A stretch of 64,000 bases of DNA from Eurosta solidaginis (GCF_040869045.1 NC_090319.1:260850897-260914896); one strand, 5' to 3'. Shown: positions 10,050 to 28,280, counted from the first letter of the stretch. Translations and numbers: made by a program. The notes: generated from the letters alone by a model not told the origin.

Positions 10050-11097
10050 CAGGCAGATCTAAAATTTCCAATTTTTTCGTAAAGGTTTTTGAGTACCGTT
10101 TGCATATCCCTAGTTAACTAAGAAGAAAATTATTGATCAAATTTGCTATTTTCGTGTTCGCAGCTGTCCCTTAACTAAAATAGCTTGTTAGGGATTGCAT
10201 CCTTAATATAATGAAATTACATAATCTAGATGGATTGTTTTAATACATTATGCGGCCCCGACAGGTGCAACCCAATTATTTCTACGTGTTTTTGAACTTA
10301 ACACCAAAAGCGCATTTATTAGGTTTCTAAGTCTTTTTATATATTTTACAAGCTTCAAATTTACTAGCACTCTAACAACTTTTCAATATCCATAAGTAAT
10401 AATGTTCACAACTTTCTATATGTCTTCAACCTTAGATAACGGGAACATGCATCAGCATCCTTTAGTTTAATTAAAGTTGAGCATATAAAACCAGCTATGA
10501 AAATGCTGTGCGTATTTTTTTAAATTTATTTTTACTTTATAAATGTTAATTCTAGTTATACAAGTAGTTCCCACGAAAGGATTTTCCATAACTTCGCATC
10601 TATTCCAATGTGCTGTAAGTAAATTGAAATGTGTCGAATCAAAATGGGAGCAACAGCTTACAAGAATGCATTGCTGAAATATTTCTATTGAGCAGCGCCA
10701 GCGTGACGATGATATACAATGTTAGTAAGAAAGAAAGAAATAAAAAAAAACTCGCCAACTCATGTGTCTTAGGTCACTGGCTCTGTTGTTTATAGTTAAT
10801 ACGTTTCTAGTGCAATGGGTATGTGAATGCACTACAATGGAAAATTCCTCCAAAATTTAGTAATACTGAGTTCAAATGTGAACTAACTTCCCTTAAAAGT
10901 TTAACGAAACATCTTTTCATTGGCTAAGAGTTTTCGCAAACATTCTTTCTGGTATAAAGGAAAAAAAAAACTTTAATTTTACAAATCCACAAATAATATT
11001 TACAGCACCATTGTGAATATACATATGAACATACATATATGAGTTTTAAACATTCCAAATTAACTATTTCAAACATAAAAATTATGTTTAAAACTAC
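10050..11097. other. No gene seen; downstream of nicastrin
   Basis: AT-rich sequence that will include the nicastrin 3' untranslated region on the minus strand. No domain or repeat recognised. Confidence 0.5.
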
Positions 11098-13582
11098 TTA
11101 CGTATCGGAACTTGTCGTTGCACCTTCGAAGAGTACATCCGAACGACTACTTATAATGTAAACCAAACAAAAGGAAATTATTAGCACAACAATACCAATG
11201 GATAGTGTCATTACTTCATGAGTTTTGGACGGTCTTAAGAATATTCTTGTACTAAATGGGGACCAAGTTGATTCAGTCCAAGTTGAGTATTCCCCAGATT
11301 TCCAGTCGTAATCTACAATTAAATACGTATTAAGAAAGTAATATGTATATTTAAAGTTTATTGAAGAATTTTAACAAGAAAACTTACTTTCTATTAAAAA
11401 TGCGGGACTTAAAGCATGACTATAATAATGTGTAGTCTGACGACATTCGCCAACGCCTGTTTGTCCGTTCATCCAAAGCAATGATGGCATTTCATCACAG
11501 TTTTGTTTAGAAATATTATTCTTTACAGACGATAATAGTAACCCCATTAAACGGTAGGTCCAACCCGATGCCGCTTGTAGACCATCCTCAACACTTACAT
11601 ATCTGCAAATAACGGATAATGCTTTCATAAAAATTTAGGAAATATCTGGCTCTAAGACTTGCCGTGGTGGTGGATCTGTTAAGGCCTCTAAACTAGATAC
11701 TGCTGATTCATCTTTAAACAAGCGACAATCAGATGATTTCAAAAAACAATATAGCAGCTCATCAATTAAAATAGGACTTGCGTAAATCCCATTAACACGC
11801 TCATCGCTATACAACATATTTGTTAAAGCCAAAGCCAGACTTGAGGATACATTACGTATTTTTATTTGTATTGAATTGGACGTAAAATATTTGAGTGCCT
11901 CCTCTGTTGCCATAAGTCTTGTGTAGTTTTGTTTAGTATAATTACCATATGTGAAATTTACATTATTTGCATCATCATAGATGGAGTGATAGTATTTATT
12001 TGTAGGTTTCGCATTTAATATTAAAGCAGGGAATGTAGGCATTTTACGTAGAAATGATTGTGCTGAAGTTGGCGGTAAATTAATGCCTTCACTTAATTGA
12101 TAGTCTACATTAAAATTACGACTTTGTAAATTAATGAGCGTAGTAAATGATTTCGCCCGTTCTGTTGCATTTAATGTATGTATATTTATTGTCGACGTTT
12201 CGTCTAAAGTGCCAATATCAATCATTAGTTCAATATTTTCAAAAGAAATTGGCGTAGTTTCTGTTTGAAATGGTGGAATATCTAAATTTTCCATATCATA
12301 GACAAAGCTTTGTGAGCCAATATAATCGAATGATTCTCCATTGAATACAACAAAAATTAAGTTAAGTTTTCTGGTTAAATCGTTATAGTTGCTTGGTAGA
12401 TATTGTTTTATGGTATTTGCCAAACTCAACAGTGTTACATAACCAATTAGGGAATCTTTAGCGCCCAAACCTTAAAAAAGAGTATAATTAATTTATAATC
12501 ATGTATAAATATATATGTATGTATGAGTGGCAAAATCGGAATAATTTACTTTTCAACTATGTGGTAAAACTAGTTCTTCACTAAGTTTTATGTACATCAT
12601 CATTATATAAGTTTTCGCTGAGAACTTAAGCTGGCGCCTTATTATGTTCTTAGATCCAGGACCTTCACTTGTAACAATTTTTACTCACCTAGCGATTCAA
12701 ACATTGAAGTTGTATCCATTCTACAACTTATTAAAATGAATTTTTCATTCGGATCGATTTTTCGTGAATCATCTAAACTTGAGGCTTCTCCTGTTTCAGT
12801 TTTATTTCGCGGATAAAGTGTTGCATAAACATTATGATCTCCCAACGGATCGCAGTATCTTGTTATTGATAAATTATAAGGATATTTTGAACGACGGTAA
12901 CATACTTCTGAATTGACTGCTGCCGTCATAAATGCTTTAACTTCTACAGCACACAAACTACGCTTCGCATGATTATCATAATCAAAATTGTTGAATTTAT
13001 TGAAGCAATCCAGCAGCTTATCGATTTCCTCTTTATCAGATACATAATATATTGGAAATGGGAAATCTTCATGCATCAGACCAGTGCCCCAAGGATTCCA
13101 TGATAAATCCGCATTGCGTGTATTACAAGTTGCAGTTTCCGTGCTATTAGGCAACAATATGCCACTATATTGATTTGGGCAGGCAAGTTCATGTGAGAAA
13201 TGTGTCATCTTATCAACCTGATTAATAAGCACTACAACAGATATATTATGTTGCCCTTCATTTTTCAAACGCAGTATATTTTCGCGTGTAAAAAGATGTG
13301 GTGGTATAATGGGTGCATAAGGTGGCGCAGGTGGGTTTCGAAGTATAAATTCAAAATCTTCCACAATTCGTATCAAATGTAATGCACCAGCGGAACCGAA
13401 TAGTTTTGCTTTAAGGGAATAAATGGAGAATACAGCATATTAATACAGACTATATTCGCATTTCAATGAAGGTAACTAACATGAGCATCCACGCTGATGT
13501 GTGCCATTAAGAAGTCGCACACAATTTGAGCCCCGTACGTTTGTAAACATTCTGTCATTTGTACTTTCACCTCTGGTAACAC
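11098..13582 (-). CDS. nct: Nicastrin, gamma-secretase subunit (five exons, 5' end missing)
   Basis: The type I membrane glycoprotein that gates substrate entry to the presenilin complex. Exons on the minus strand: 13582-13481, 13408-12689, 12470-11663, 11602-11388 and 11312-11098; all joins keep frame. Landmarks: LLNGTHQRGC near the N-terminus; GALHLI; FTRENILRLK; the ectodomain word NGESFDYIGSQSFVYDM containing the conserved DYIGS; RYVSVEDG; ALSPAF; and a single membrane helix (MTLSIGIVVLIISFCLVYII) before a short cytoplasmic tail. There are many N-x-S/T sites. The intron 11662-11603 has a GCAAGT donor, a rare GC-AG intron. The first exon with the signal peptide was not found. TAA at 11100-11098 overlaps a GTAAGT word, so a further 3' exon cannot be excluded. 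Confidence 0.92.
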
Positions 13583-13589
13583 CTAGGAT

Positions 13590-14344
13590 ATGGAGTGGGT
13601 GATGTTACAACCATGAGAAATATATATTAGAATGGGTCACTGATATAACTTAATATTGGAATGCAGCTTTTTAGTACAATAAAAAAGCGTTAAAATAAAA
13701 ATTAAGAAGCTACGTAGGATAATAGCAATTAATAAAGGTAATGAAATTGTTTAAGGTCCGCACAAAATCTACACTCTACATATAAACTTTAACGGAATGT
13801 GCTTGTTTTTTGGTGTGTTGCTGTCTTACCAAACACTGTACACAACAACAGCCCATGTGTGAAAAATGTTAGAGATCTCTTTTTTAATTGAGAATCCATT
13901 TTTGCGTTGAGTTTTGTAATAAAATTCTAAAATTTTTGTTGCAATGCAGAAAAAGTTTTGACGCAACAACAACAACGCAGGTTGTTGGCAGCTGGCGAAT
14001 GTTTTCCTTAGAGATGTGGTAGTAGAATTCGGCATTAGACGGAATCGATTGTAAGTTTTTACGTTCTTCCTACAATGGCGTCGTCAACGGGCTGTCGTAT
14101 AGCGAAAATATGCCATTAAAATTTGCTTCAAAATTACTTCATTCACTAAATAAATACTAGTACAAAAGTAGTGCCCTAGTTTTGATTATGGTAAAAGTCC
14201 AGAACAGCAGTCGAGTGCAAAATGCTTCCGAATCGACCTAGAGGAATTCCCCTCGTTTTGACCTCGGCAGCAATAATAAGAGCAGGATCACGCTCTTTCA
14301 CGAACGTAAGCAAGCAAGTAAATGAGAGGGGCGTCGTAATGCAG
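13590..14344. other. No gene seen; upstream of the identified nicastrin exons
   Basis: Should contain, or lie in the intron before, the missing nicastrin signal-peptide exon. No ATG followed by a hydrophobic stretch with a suitable donor was recognised on the minus strand. Confidence 0.45.
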
Positions 14345-14512
14345 GGCGGTATGGCCTTAAAGGTCATGTGGTCATACTAAATATTTCCCGAGATGGTCTA
14401 GCTGTTGCCTTAATGGTGCTTTTTACCGAACGTACCAGATCTGCATCCGGCAAAGGACCATCAACATCGACACTCCAAGGTCTTCGGGGAGTGTCCTTAT
14501 CGCTGCAACAAC
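14345..14512 (+). repeat. CAA-tailed SINE-like repeat, 3' half
   Basis: Runs from AGGGCGGTATGGCC to GTCCTTATCGCTGCAACAAC. It contains the GAGATGGTC word and the CTTCGGGGAG hairpin arm, with the 5' half missing, as expected for 5'-truncated insertion. Confidence 0.8.
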
Positions 14513-14664
14513 ATCACAATAGCCATCAACCGGTGGCAAGATCCTGAGCCAGATAAATAATTTTGCTTTTTGAAGTGTGGTTCAATTTGTGAGCCAGATA
14601 ATTTCTTAATTACTTGTCTTTAGTTTAGCTACGCTGCCTTTAATAAAACTACTTTTTCTAAAGT

Positions 14665-14722
14665 AGATGTCGCTGCTTAGCCTTTCGCCGTATAAGTTAA
14701 ATGAAAACCAGCAGCGACATCT
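14665..14722. repeat. Perfect 13-bp inverted repeat
   Basis: AGATGTCGCTGCT at 14665-14677 faces its exact reverse complement at 14710-14722 across a 32-base loop. It may be the core of a small decayed MITE; no TSD seen. Confidence 0.55.
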
Positions 14723-14790
14723 GCCTATCACATTTCATGTGTGCGAAAATATCACGACATTTGCTTCTAAAGTCTCTCAATGATCCAGAG

Positions 14791-15027
14791 CATTGTGAAT
14801 GATAACTAAGTGTGATATCTTATCTGTCAAATGCCTGACAAGCTGTTCAACATGGCTACTTTTTAGCGTTTTGACAGGGTGTTCAATATGGCGGCGCCTA
14901 TCTTCAGCGGGTGATAGAAAGAGATACAGAATGAGACAGCGATAGTCAAATACAAATCAGGTAATCCAATCACTTTGGAATTTTGACGTCTATGCAGAAG
15001 ATATCACACTAAGTATCATTCACAATG
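14791..15027. mobile_element. hAT-like MITE with 8-bp TSD
   Basis: The 237-bp element begins CATTGTGAATGATA and ends with the complement (TATCATTCACAATG); the inverted repeats run about 30 bases with two differences. ATCCAGAG at 14783-14790 is repeated at 15028-15035. The 8-bp duplication and CA..TG ends fit the hAT superfamily. No ORF. Confidence 0.85.
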
Positions 15028-15035
15028 ATCCAGAG

Positions 15036-16343
15036 CATTCCCGTGAGAATTGAGCGTGAGCCGGAGCTGTAAAACTCACTGGATGACGGCAAATGATACG
15101 CCTTCAGACTTATGGTCCCAACACATATGATTTTCGAAGTCAGCTAACAGATACTGCATGTATTTCTATGAAGAACGCCCAATCGAGCGACATTAGCGCC
15201 ATCTGACATACTTTTGCAACATGTAAAGCATAAGATGAACTTAATATTAGTTTTAGCTATTGGAGCCATTGTACAGGTCTACAAGTAGGATATGTAGCAG
15301 CACGCACATACACAGCCACGCTCACCTGATAAATTGCTTGTTCTTGTTCGTTTTTTGTGTGGATGCTATTTGGCAGTGTTGTACTTCTTAGGTCCAAGAA
15401 AATTTAGTAGCTGCTAACGAAAACTGTGTAAAATTTTTATTGCAAAATTACAAAGAAATATCCTTATTTACTTTCAAATGAGCACTTAATTACATCTCTT
15501 TTTAATATGCATATGTTTTGGACAATTTTAATTAACAAATTGTGATACTTTATTACTGGGGACGATTGCTAAAACATGGCCAAAACCGTTGAGGGAAGTA
15601 TTAATAGACGCGTTTTTGCCTCGGTTCCAATAATTCGAATACTTTTCCGCCTTTGGACTATTGATAACAGGACAAAACGCGTCTTTTCATTTTTCTTTCC
15701 GCTTTTTTGGACGGGTTATTGTAGTCGACTTCGGTTTCAAACTGTTTTTCGCGGAGAACTTTTGAACGGGTAGAAAAACTTAACTCCCGTGTTTGTATTC
15801 TTAATACTGAAATAACTACGCGTCCACAGATTGAAGACTTTTTTTATAATTTTCTGAAGGACCCATATGGGTGCACTTAAAATTTCCTACTAAATTCGTT
15901 CAAAAAATTTACCATCACAGCAACCCATATCTGATATTCCGATCCCTTTTTTGCTTCCCTGTGTCGCTTTCGACGAAGCAACCCCGGTAATTTTGACACT
16001 TCGTTCAGTGTCAAAACTCATGTTCCACGCAGGTTCCACTGGGTTCCACGCTAGTTTGACACTGACCGAAGTGTCAAACTGCCGTATGTTAGAAAGGGAA
16101 AGAAATTGTTTCCCTCTCATACATATCATACTTGTAAACCTGTACAATGATTGGAGCCTTCAAACGTTGTAAGGGAAACTATTTAATGATCCCGATTCCG
16201 ATAAAAATTTAACATGAAAATGCAACAACAAATTGATCTGCTTCCGCTTTCCGACGGCACGTATTGCGATGGTTAGCCTCACAGCAATTAAGTACGAGAT
16301 TCGCGAATTATATTTGCGTTTTCAGCAAACAAAACTTTTATTG
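15036..16343. other. No gene seen; contains twin palindromes
   Basis: Intergenic. Open frames at 15576-15773 and 15890-16172 have no recognisable domain. The notable content is the paired hairpins at 15991-16080, listed separately. Confidence 0.5.
15991..16080. repeat. Two near-identical perfect hairpins 36 bp apart
   Basis: 15991-16016 is TTTTGACACT-TCGTTC-AGTGTCAAAA and 16053-16080 is AGTTTGACACT, a GACCGA loop, then its exact complement. Read on the opposite strand the second is almost the same sequence as the first, loop included. The pair could be palindromic terminal repeats of a 90-bp element or a repeated protein-binding site. Confidence 0.7.
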
Positions 16344-16347
16344 ATAC

Positions 16348-16844
16348 TGTAACGAATTTAGTGCAATTCCTCTTATTTGCAACCTTCTACTAACGTTCGA
16401 ATCACTAAACTGTTGAATAAATAACTCCACTATTCAATAATGCAAAATGGCCTTTATTAAAGTACTTCACAATAACACTTATACTTCGCAACTGATAGCT
16501 TGTTTAAATCAAACTGATTGTCGTGCCTCGACTATTGCTGCTTTTTATACTGTTTGGTTTCCTCGTTGACATATCTCTAGGCGCTTCTATTTCTCGAATT
16601 TACTAGTTAGTTATCAGCTATAAATTTCTCAGCTATAACTACAGATGCAGAGTGATACTTGCACAAATGATTGCATACTTTTGGGAGTATCTCAGATATA
16701 TGCATGTGTTTGTGCGTTGCTCTCCGCTGCTTGTATGGACATATGTGTAAACATAATGATTAATTTGGTTATGTGCATACAAGTCACTGCTCAGTATCGG
16801 CTTAAAGATGATAGTACCCCTTAGTGTTGCTAGTATTCGTCACA
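16348..16844 (-). repeat. Solo Gypsy-type LTR with 4-bp TSD
   Basis: 497 bp lying on the minus strand, beginning TGTGACGAATACTAGC and ending ATTCGTTACA when read on that strand. ATAC flanks both sides (16344-16347, 16845-16848). It shares long stretches with the 5' LTR at 52769-53427 (the words around TTATTCAACAGTTTAGTG). A single LTR with an intact TSD results from recombination between the two LTRs of a former element. Confidence 0.87.
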
Positions 16845-17070
16845 ATACGTTTCAAACATGTTTCCGTCAGTTCAGTGATAGATACTTTGGCTCATGACGA
16901 ACTGCCAAATGAAGGTAGGAAGCATCAACGCTTCCCACTCCGGCACAGCAAGGGTTTATTTCGGGTTCAGAGCCCGTAGTTTTGAAATCATGCAGGGGTA
17001 TTTTCCGGACTTTTTAGAGATCACGTAACTCCTTTGGAAACATTTTCAGATATTTTCTCAGTAGCTTTCA

Positions 17071-17460
17071 GTTGTTGTAGCGACAAGGCCACTCCCCGTA
17101 AGCCTTGGGGAGTGTTATCGATGTTGATGGTCCTTTACCGGATGCAGGGCCGGTACGTTCCGGTACCAAGCCCGACCATCTCGGGAACGATTTGTTATGA
17201 CCACGTGCGACCTCCTAGGCCATACCGCCCTCCCACCCCCTAGATCCATGAGGAGTTCGGGGTCGCCAGAGCCTCGGTTGTTAATGTAACAGGATTCGCC
17301 ACGGATAGGTGAGGTTGACAATTGGGTTCGGAGAAGCTATATATTCCGCTGGTAACCTGAAAGGTATGCGCTGCAGAACCCCTTGAATCTACTTGGTAGT
17401 CACCTCTTACGACAGGCATACCTACCGCGGGTATATTCTAATCCCCTAATCTGCTGGGGG
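17071..17460 (-). repeat. CAA-tailed SINE-like repeat, near full length
   Basis: Mirror of the copy at 4514: the tail appears as GTTGTTGTAGCG at 17071, followed by the CTCCCC..GGGGAG hairpin, and the 5' end as CCCCTAATCTGCTGGGGG near 17460. The small open frames here belong to the repeat, not to genes. Confidence 0.85.
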
Positions 17461-17514
17461 TAGTGCTATCTGTGGATCAAATCAAGATTATTTTTGTCAG
17501 CAATATGGGTTTGT

Positions 17515-17985
17515 TTTCGGAATAATTTCTTAAAAATGTTCGATATTATCGGGACTGTTTTAGGGATGAATTTGGGAGTATGTTGTGACTATCTCCAGGC
17601 TATTTACCGGATATTCGGGGCCTAAGTCGGTAAGTGTTCAGCACTATTTTGGGACCATTTCTGGATCCATTTGCAACTATTTCGGAATCATATCTGTATT
17701 ATCTTCGGATTATTTTCTCGTGGTTTGCGGGATAATTTCTAGGTTGTTTCGGGAAGTGTGCTATAAATTTGGGAGCATTTACTTTCTGGATCTATATGAG
17801 ACCGTTAAGGCAGTTCTAAGACTATCTCCAGCTCTTTTCGACATTGTTTTATAATTCTTTCTTTCATTCAGTAATGTATTAGGGATCATTTATAAACTAT
17901 TCAGAAACTGTTACGGGACATCTAGCGATTGTCGGCGTTATCATTTCGCTACTATTTCATGACTATTTCGGGAATGGTTTGTGAG
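17515..17985. repeat. Degenerate minisatellite, GGGACTATTTC-like
   Basis: Short words of the form GGRNNATTTC or ACTATTTCGGGA recur at roughly 12-20 base steps (for example near 17652, 17684, 17718, 17752, 17962). No copy is perfect, so this is an old, diverged tandem array. The 89-codon frame inside is a by-product. Confidence 0.6.
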
Positions 17986-18292
17986 TAAATATCTCATACA
18001 CTGGTCACATCGTTTCAATTGTAAGATAATATTTACAATTTTAACATTTTTCTGTCTTGGTTAGGTTTTTGCCTTTGAATCAATTAATTTAGAACTTTTT
18101 GTTTCGTTAAGAGTATCCACTGCTTTGCTAGACTTAATTAAAATTCACTTTATCGAGACAGCACTCCTCAGAGAAACACCTTAATTAAATGATTTTAAAT
18201 GTATTTACTTTATTATGTATGTATGTATGTACGTGGTACTATACAGTTTTTTGACTGCTGTCTAAAAAATATCTCCAACTTTTCCAGTGTAT

Positions 18293-24348
<6,056 letters not shown>

Positions 24349-25160
24349 CTTGATTACTTGCAAATCGCCTCTAGGTTACAAAAGGCAATTGCGTTACTCT
24401 AAAATAATGTTTTATATGAAGTTATTTGCAATTTTCACAAAATTTCACCCACTTTAAATATATGAAAATCTCGGCAGCATAGCGGTCATTGTAAATTTTA
24501 CCAAGTAGCGCAACTAACAGCTGATCGATGAAAATTCGCACACTCACACGAACAGTTCTCGACTCAGTTTCAAAACAAAACATTAGATTATTTAACTGAA
24601 ATTTTAAAGTGAGATAATCCTTACGAGTTTATGTACATAGAATATATAAGGCGTTTTTGTTGTTATTAAAACAGTAGTTTTATTTTTATTAAAGCTTTTA
24701 TCATTTTTTTTTTTAATTTTGAAAAAACTCCGAACACCATTCCTTCATTTTATGACATTCGACTGCCTAGTCCACTGCTTTCCACTCTATTCGCAACATA
24801 ACCTCTGTTTAAGTTGCCAAACTATATAGTAAACAATGATAGCGGCATTGGTCTAACTTAGAGTTGGATTTCGATTCGATTTTTAATCGATTCAATCGAT
24901 ATTTTTTTAAGAAATGAAGAATCGATTTTCTTTTTAGAATCGTTTGAATTTTTTAACTTTCGAAGTTTTGGTCATCTTTCAGCAACAATGGGTACATTTT
25001 CATATGTATTGATAAAAACGTGCAGAAAATATATTTGTTGTAATTTTTTATAAATATAGGTTTATTGGCGCACAAACAAATAAAATAATGTTTAAATTTT
25101 CAAAAAGCTCAACTTTTTTTAAAAAACCATGAACTATGACTATACGCTTTTATAATAGCC
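24349..25160. other. Upstream region of RpII140; no gene seen
   Basis: Holds the RpII140 promoter by position, though no core element can be fixed by eye. Further out (about 24870-24960) is a TCGATT/AATCGA-rich tract. Confidence 0.5.
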
Positions 25161-25223
25161 GTGTTTTTTTTACACGTAAACGTCTATACGCTTAAACTTA
25201 ATATGGACTGCTAAAGGCAGCAG

Positions 25224-25561
25224 TACTGATACTTAGCATAGACTTGACTTGGCTTGCGAACTGTCACTTACAGTTCTGTTAAATGAACATTGCATGTTAC
25301 TGATTACTCAAAACTTAACTTGACTTAGAAGTCTGTTGAATTTTGATGTTCTATGAAAGTTCTAAGTGACGTTTACATTTTGAGATGCCATTTGTTTGTT
25401 TCCATTTCATTTTGACATTTTGTCATACAAATTGACATTTATTTAAAAATAAATTTCAACGCTGATTATGATGCCAGATTTTATGCGCCAAGTGAAGTAT
25501 AATCGTGGCTAAGTTGCCAAGTTTACGCCAAGTCAAGTCAAGTTTATGCTAAGTATCAGTA
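25224..25561. mobile_element. MITE nested in copy A
   Basis: TACTGATACTTAGCATA at the left is exactly mirrored at the right end (TATGCTAAGTATCAGTA), followed inward by ACTTGACTTGGC-type words on both sides. 338 bp, no ORF. The host family lacks this segment in its other copies. Confidence 0.8.
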
Positions 25562-25900
25562 ATGGGGGCTTAAGCGTGCAACTTTAAATACACCTCTGAA
25601 AGTGCTGCGCATAAAATGTGTACTACTAAATTTCAATACGAATTATACTCAGATGTAACTGAAATATATGTCTTTGTTTCACCCTCTACACTAATCCTAT
25701 GTATTCTATGTGTGTCCACAGCTCATCGCAACTGATTCAGCTATATGTTATACCCTATGGCCATCAGAGGGTTGTGTCTCCGCTTTTCGGTACACCCTGT
25801 ACTGTAGCTGTAGTTATTTAACCACTGCCGCTAGATGGTCTCCTAAGCATTATCTAAGCGAGGACAGGCGTTTTTTTTCACGCGCAAACGTAAACGTATA

Positions 25901-26264
25901 AAAAAAAAAAATAAATGTAAGGCGCGATAACCTCCGAAGAGATCTAAGGCCGAGCTTCTCTTCCAATTTGCGTCGTGCTCCTCTTGATTTTCCCTACAAA
26001 TTGGCCGGACGGGACCTACATGTTTTATGCCGACTCCGAACGGCATCTGCAAAGCAGATGAGTTTTCACTGAGAGCTTTTCATGGCAGAAATACACCCGG
26101 AGTGCTTGCCAAACACTGCCGAGGGGCGACCCCGCTTAGAAAAATTTTCTTCTAATTGAAAAATCTTATTTCTAAAATTTTGATGTTGCTTTGCCCGGGA
26201 GTTAAACCCAGGGCATACGGTGTGATAGGCGGAGCACGCTACCCATCACACCACGGTGGCCGCC
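25901..26264 (-). repeat. tRNA-derived SINE, full length, with 14-bp TSD
   Basis: On the minus strand it starts GGCGGCCACCGTGGTGTGAT, a tRNA-like head with a B-box-like word GGGTTTAACTCCC, has a body with GCAGATGCCGTTCGGAGTC, and ends in an A/T-rich tail. AACGTAAACGTATA stands at 25887-25900 and 26265-26278. The empty site exists in copy B of the host MITE near 29745, confirming the boundaries. Confidence 0.9.
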
Positions 26265-26295
26265 AACGTAAACGTATACGCGTGTATAAAAAAAC

Positions 26296-27583
26296 AGGAC
26301 TAATGGTGGCTTTGAGTAAAAGGAGAAACATGAAGAAATTTTATCATCACCTACAATTGGCGCCTAGCCGCCTAGGAGATTTTGGCATTGCAGTTGCGCA
26401 AGTCAGCCTAGCTATCCCGGCTTCAACATAACTGACACCAATTGCAAGCACCAAGGAAGATCAAGTCTTCTTTAATACATTTAGTTAGGTCTTCCGCTTC
26501 GTCTGTTTCCAAATGCGGATACCGATAGGAATACTTGATGTGCCGAAACTTTTTCATGAATTCCCATAACAAGACCTATCGGCTGCTTCGAAGGAGATGA
26601 CCATAATTCACCGGAATGACTTTTCTCTTAAAAAGGGCCATGCCATCGACTCTCCGTACGGCAGCTATGATGAGAGATTAATAGAGGGTTATAGCCAAAC
26701 GTCGTTCTCCTTGTGATTTCTAAGCTAACATTGCAGATAAGGCAGAACTAACTGAAGAAATGTTTGCGCACAAAATTGGAATATCTGGAAAAAACACAGA
26801 AAGTATATTATTTAGGGATCGAATGCACTAATGCACTATCAATCTCACTCCGATGGGAGGAACAATTGAATAACCCTGTATTACTCCTTGATGTTGCCAA
26901 AGTTCCTCAGTCAACGAAACGAGAAAGAAACTGATGAGCTTTTTTTTCGGTATTACCCTGGTAAACACTTGAGCAGCAATCAATTATTCTCAGCTCGATT
27001 TAATTGATTGAATGGCTTTTTTTTGAGAATCGAATCGAAAAAATTCATTCTCAAAAAAATCGAATCGAATCAAGCTGTAGTCTAACTTACGGATCGAAGC
27101 GAAACATCGATATTGAAATACTAAAATCGATTCTCATTTGTCTTTCGTCACTAAGGAATCGAGTCCCGGGAATCCCAAATCCGTGGTCTCCCGAGCCATT
27201 TTGCCATCCCGAAATCCCGGGATTACATTTAAAAAATTTAATCGGCATCTTATACTGCAAATAAAAATTTCTTTGCTAATTCTATACAACAGAGTGACAC
27301 TCTTAATACACGTCCAAAAATATCGGGAGGGGTGTCAAAAGACGCGTTTTGGACCCAGGAATGCGAATCCGAAAATGGAAAATAAAATGAAAAAGAAAAT
27401 TTACTTCTTTAAGAATCTGCAAAAAATAGTCGATCTATTAATGTTTATCGATTTATTTGTTTATCGATGTTGTGTGTATAAATTGAACTGTCAAATGTCA
27501 ACCACCAGCATGCTATCAGTTGTGGGAATAGCTGCGCCATCCCCGTGACATACAATCGACGCCGCTAAAATGCTCCCATGGCA
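26296..27583. other. No gene seen; TCGATT-rich tract near 27000
   Basis: 26296-26990 has no recognised feature. 26990-27135 repeats TCGAATCGAA and AATCGATTC words, like 24870-24960. The frame 27138-27548 has no recognisable domain. Confidence 0.5.
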
Positions 27584-28280
27584 TTAGTTGTGTTTTTTTC
27601 TCATCTATATACGTTTACGCTTCAACTTTATATGGGCTGCTAAGCGACAAACTTTAAATACACCTCTGAAATTGTAACGTATAAAATTAGTACTACTAAA
27701 GCTGCAGACATTGGTGCTTTATCGGTAACCGTATCAGTAACCTTATAACAGCTGATTCGAGCAACCTTATTAGAATCAATGCAATCGATTATTGGTGCCG
27801 CTAAGGTCGGAACCGTATCGTAGCCAACCAATTGGTTTTTGGTTTAAGGGCGAATTAATGGTGACTTATAACCATAAAGCCATAACCAGATTAAACAGCT
27901 GATCGAACCTACCTTATGGAAATCAATGTAATCGATTAATGGTGCCATACCATAACTATAACTCGATTACATTAAGGCCGTTCCATTGGTATATCGAGCT
28001 CTGGCTCTGGCTCAAATCTCATTGGAACGATCTGGATCAACTTTATGAGAGCAGGCAGCACTAATATAAAACATCTGTTTTGTTGAAAATAAGAAGAAAC
28101 GTACACAAAATTTTAACATACTGATATAATTATTAACATTTAAATAGCTTCGCACGTAAGCAAACTATTTATTTTCCTTACATCATCTTCAAGTTGTTTA
28201 CTCTTTCAGTGTTTTTGCTTTTAAATGTGGCGAAATCTTTTATGTATACACAAATGTACACGTATTTAGTTCAGTGCTAC

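Larger units (their letters stand above)
25161..26295. mobile_element. MITE family T, copy A, with two nested insertions
   Basis: Ends carry GTGTTTTTTTTACACGTAAA and, inverted, CGTATACGCGTGTATAAAAA. The interior matches copy B (27584-29774) and copy C (58964-59745, other orientation), for example CACCTCTGAAA, ATACTCAGATGTAACTGAAAT and CGCTAGATGG words. It is interrupted by another MITE (25224-25561) and by a tRNA SINE (25901-26264). Superfamily unassigned. Confidence 0.75.

Noticed and set aside
11635..11662. Continuation of nicastrin exon 3 to the stop at 11635
   Set aside because: It reads through the GC donor into the intron; family conservation resumes only after splicing to 11602.
17034..17321. 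Short frames on both strands around 17034-17321
   Set aside because: They fall inside the CAA-tailed repeat and recur with the repeat at other loci.
25901..26264. tRNA-like sequence with B-box-like GGTTTAACTCC
   Set aside because: It is the head of a SINE present in three full copies with TSDs and an unrelated body, so it is not a functional tRNA gene.
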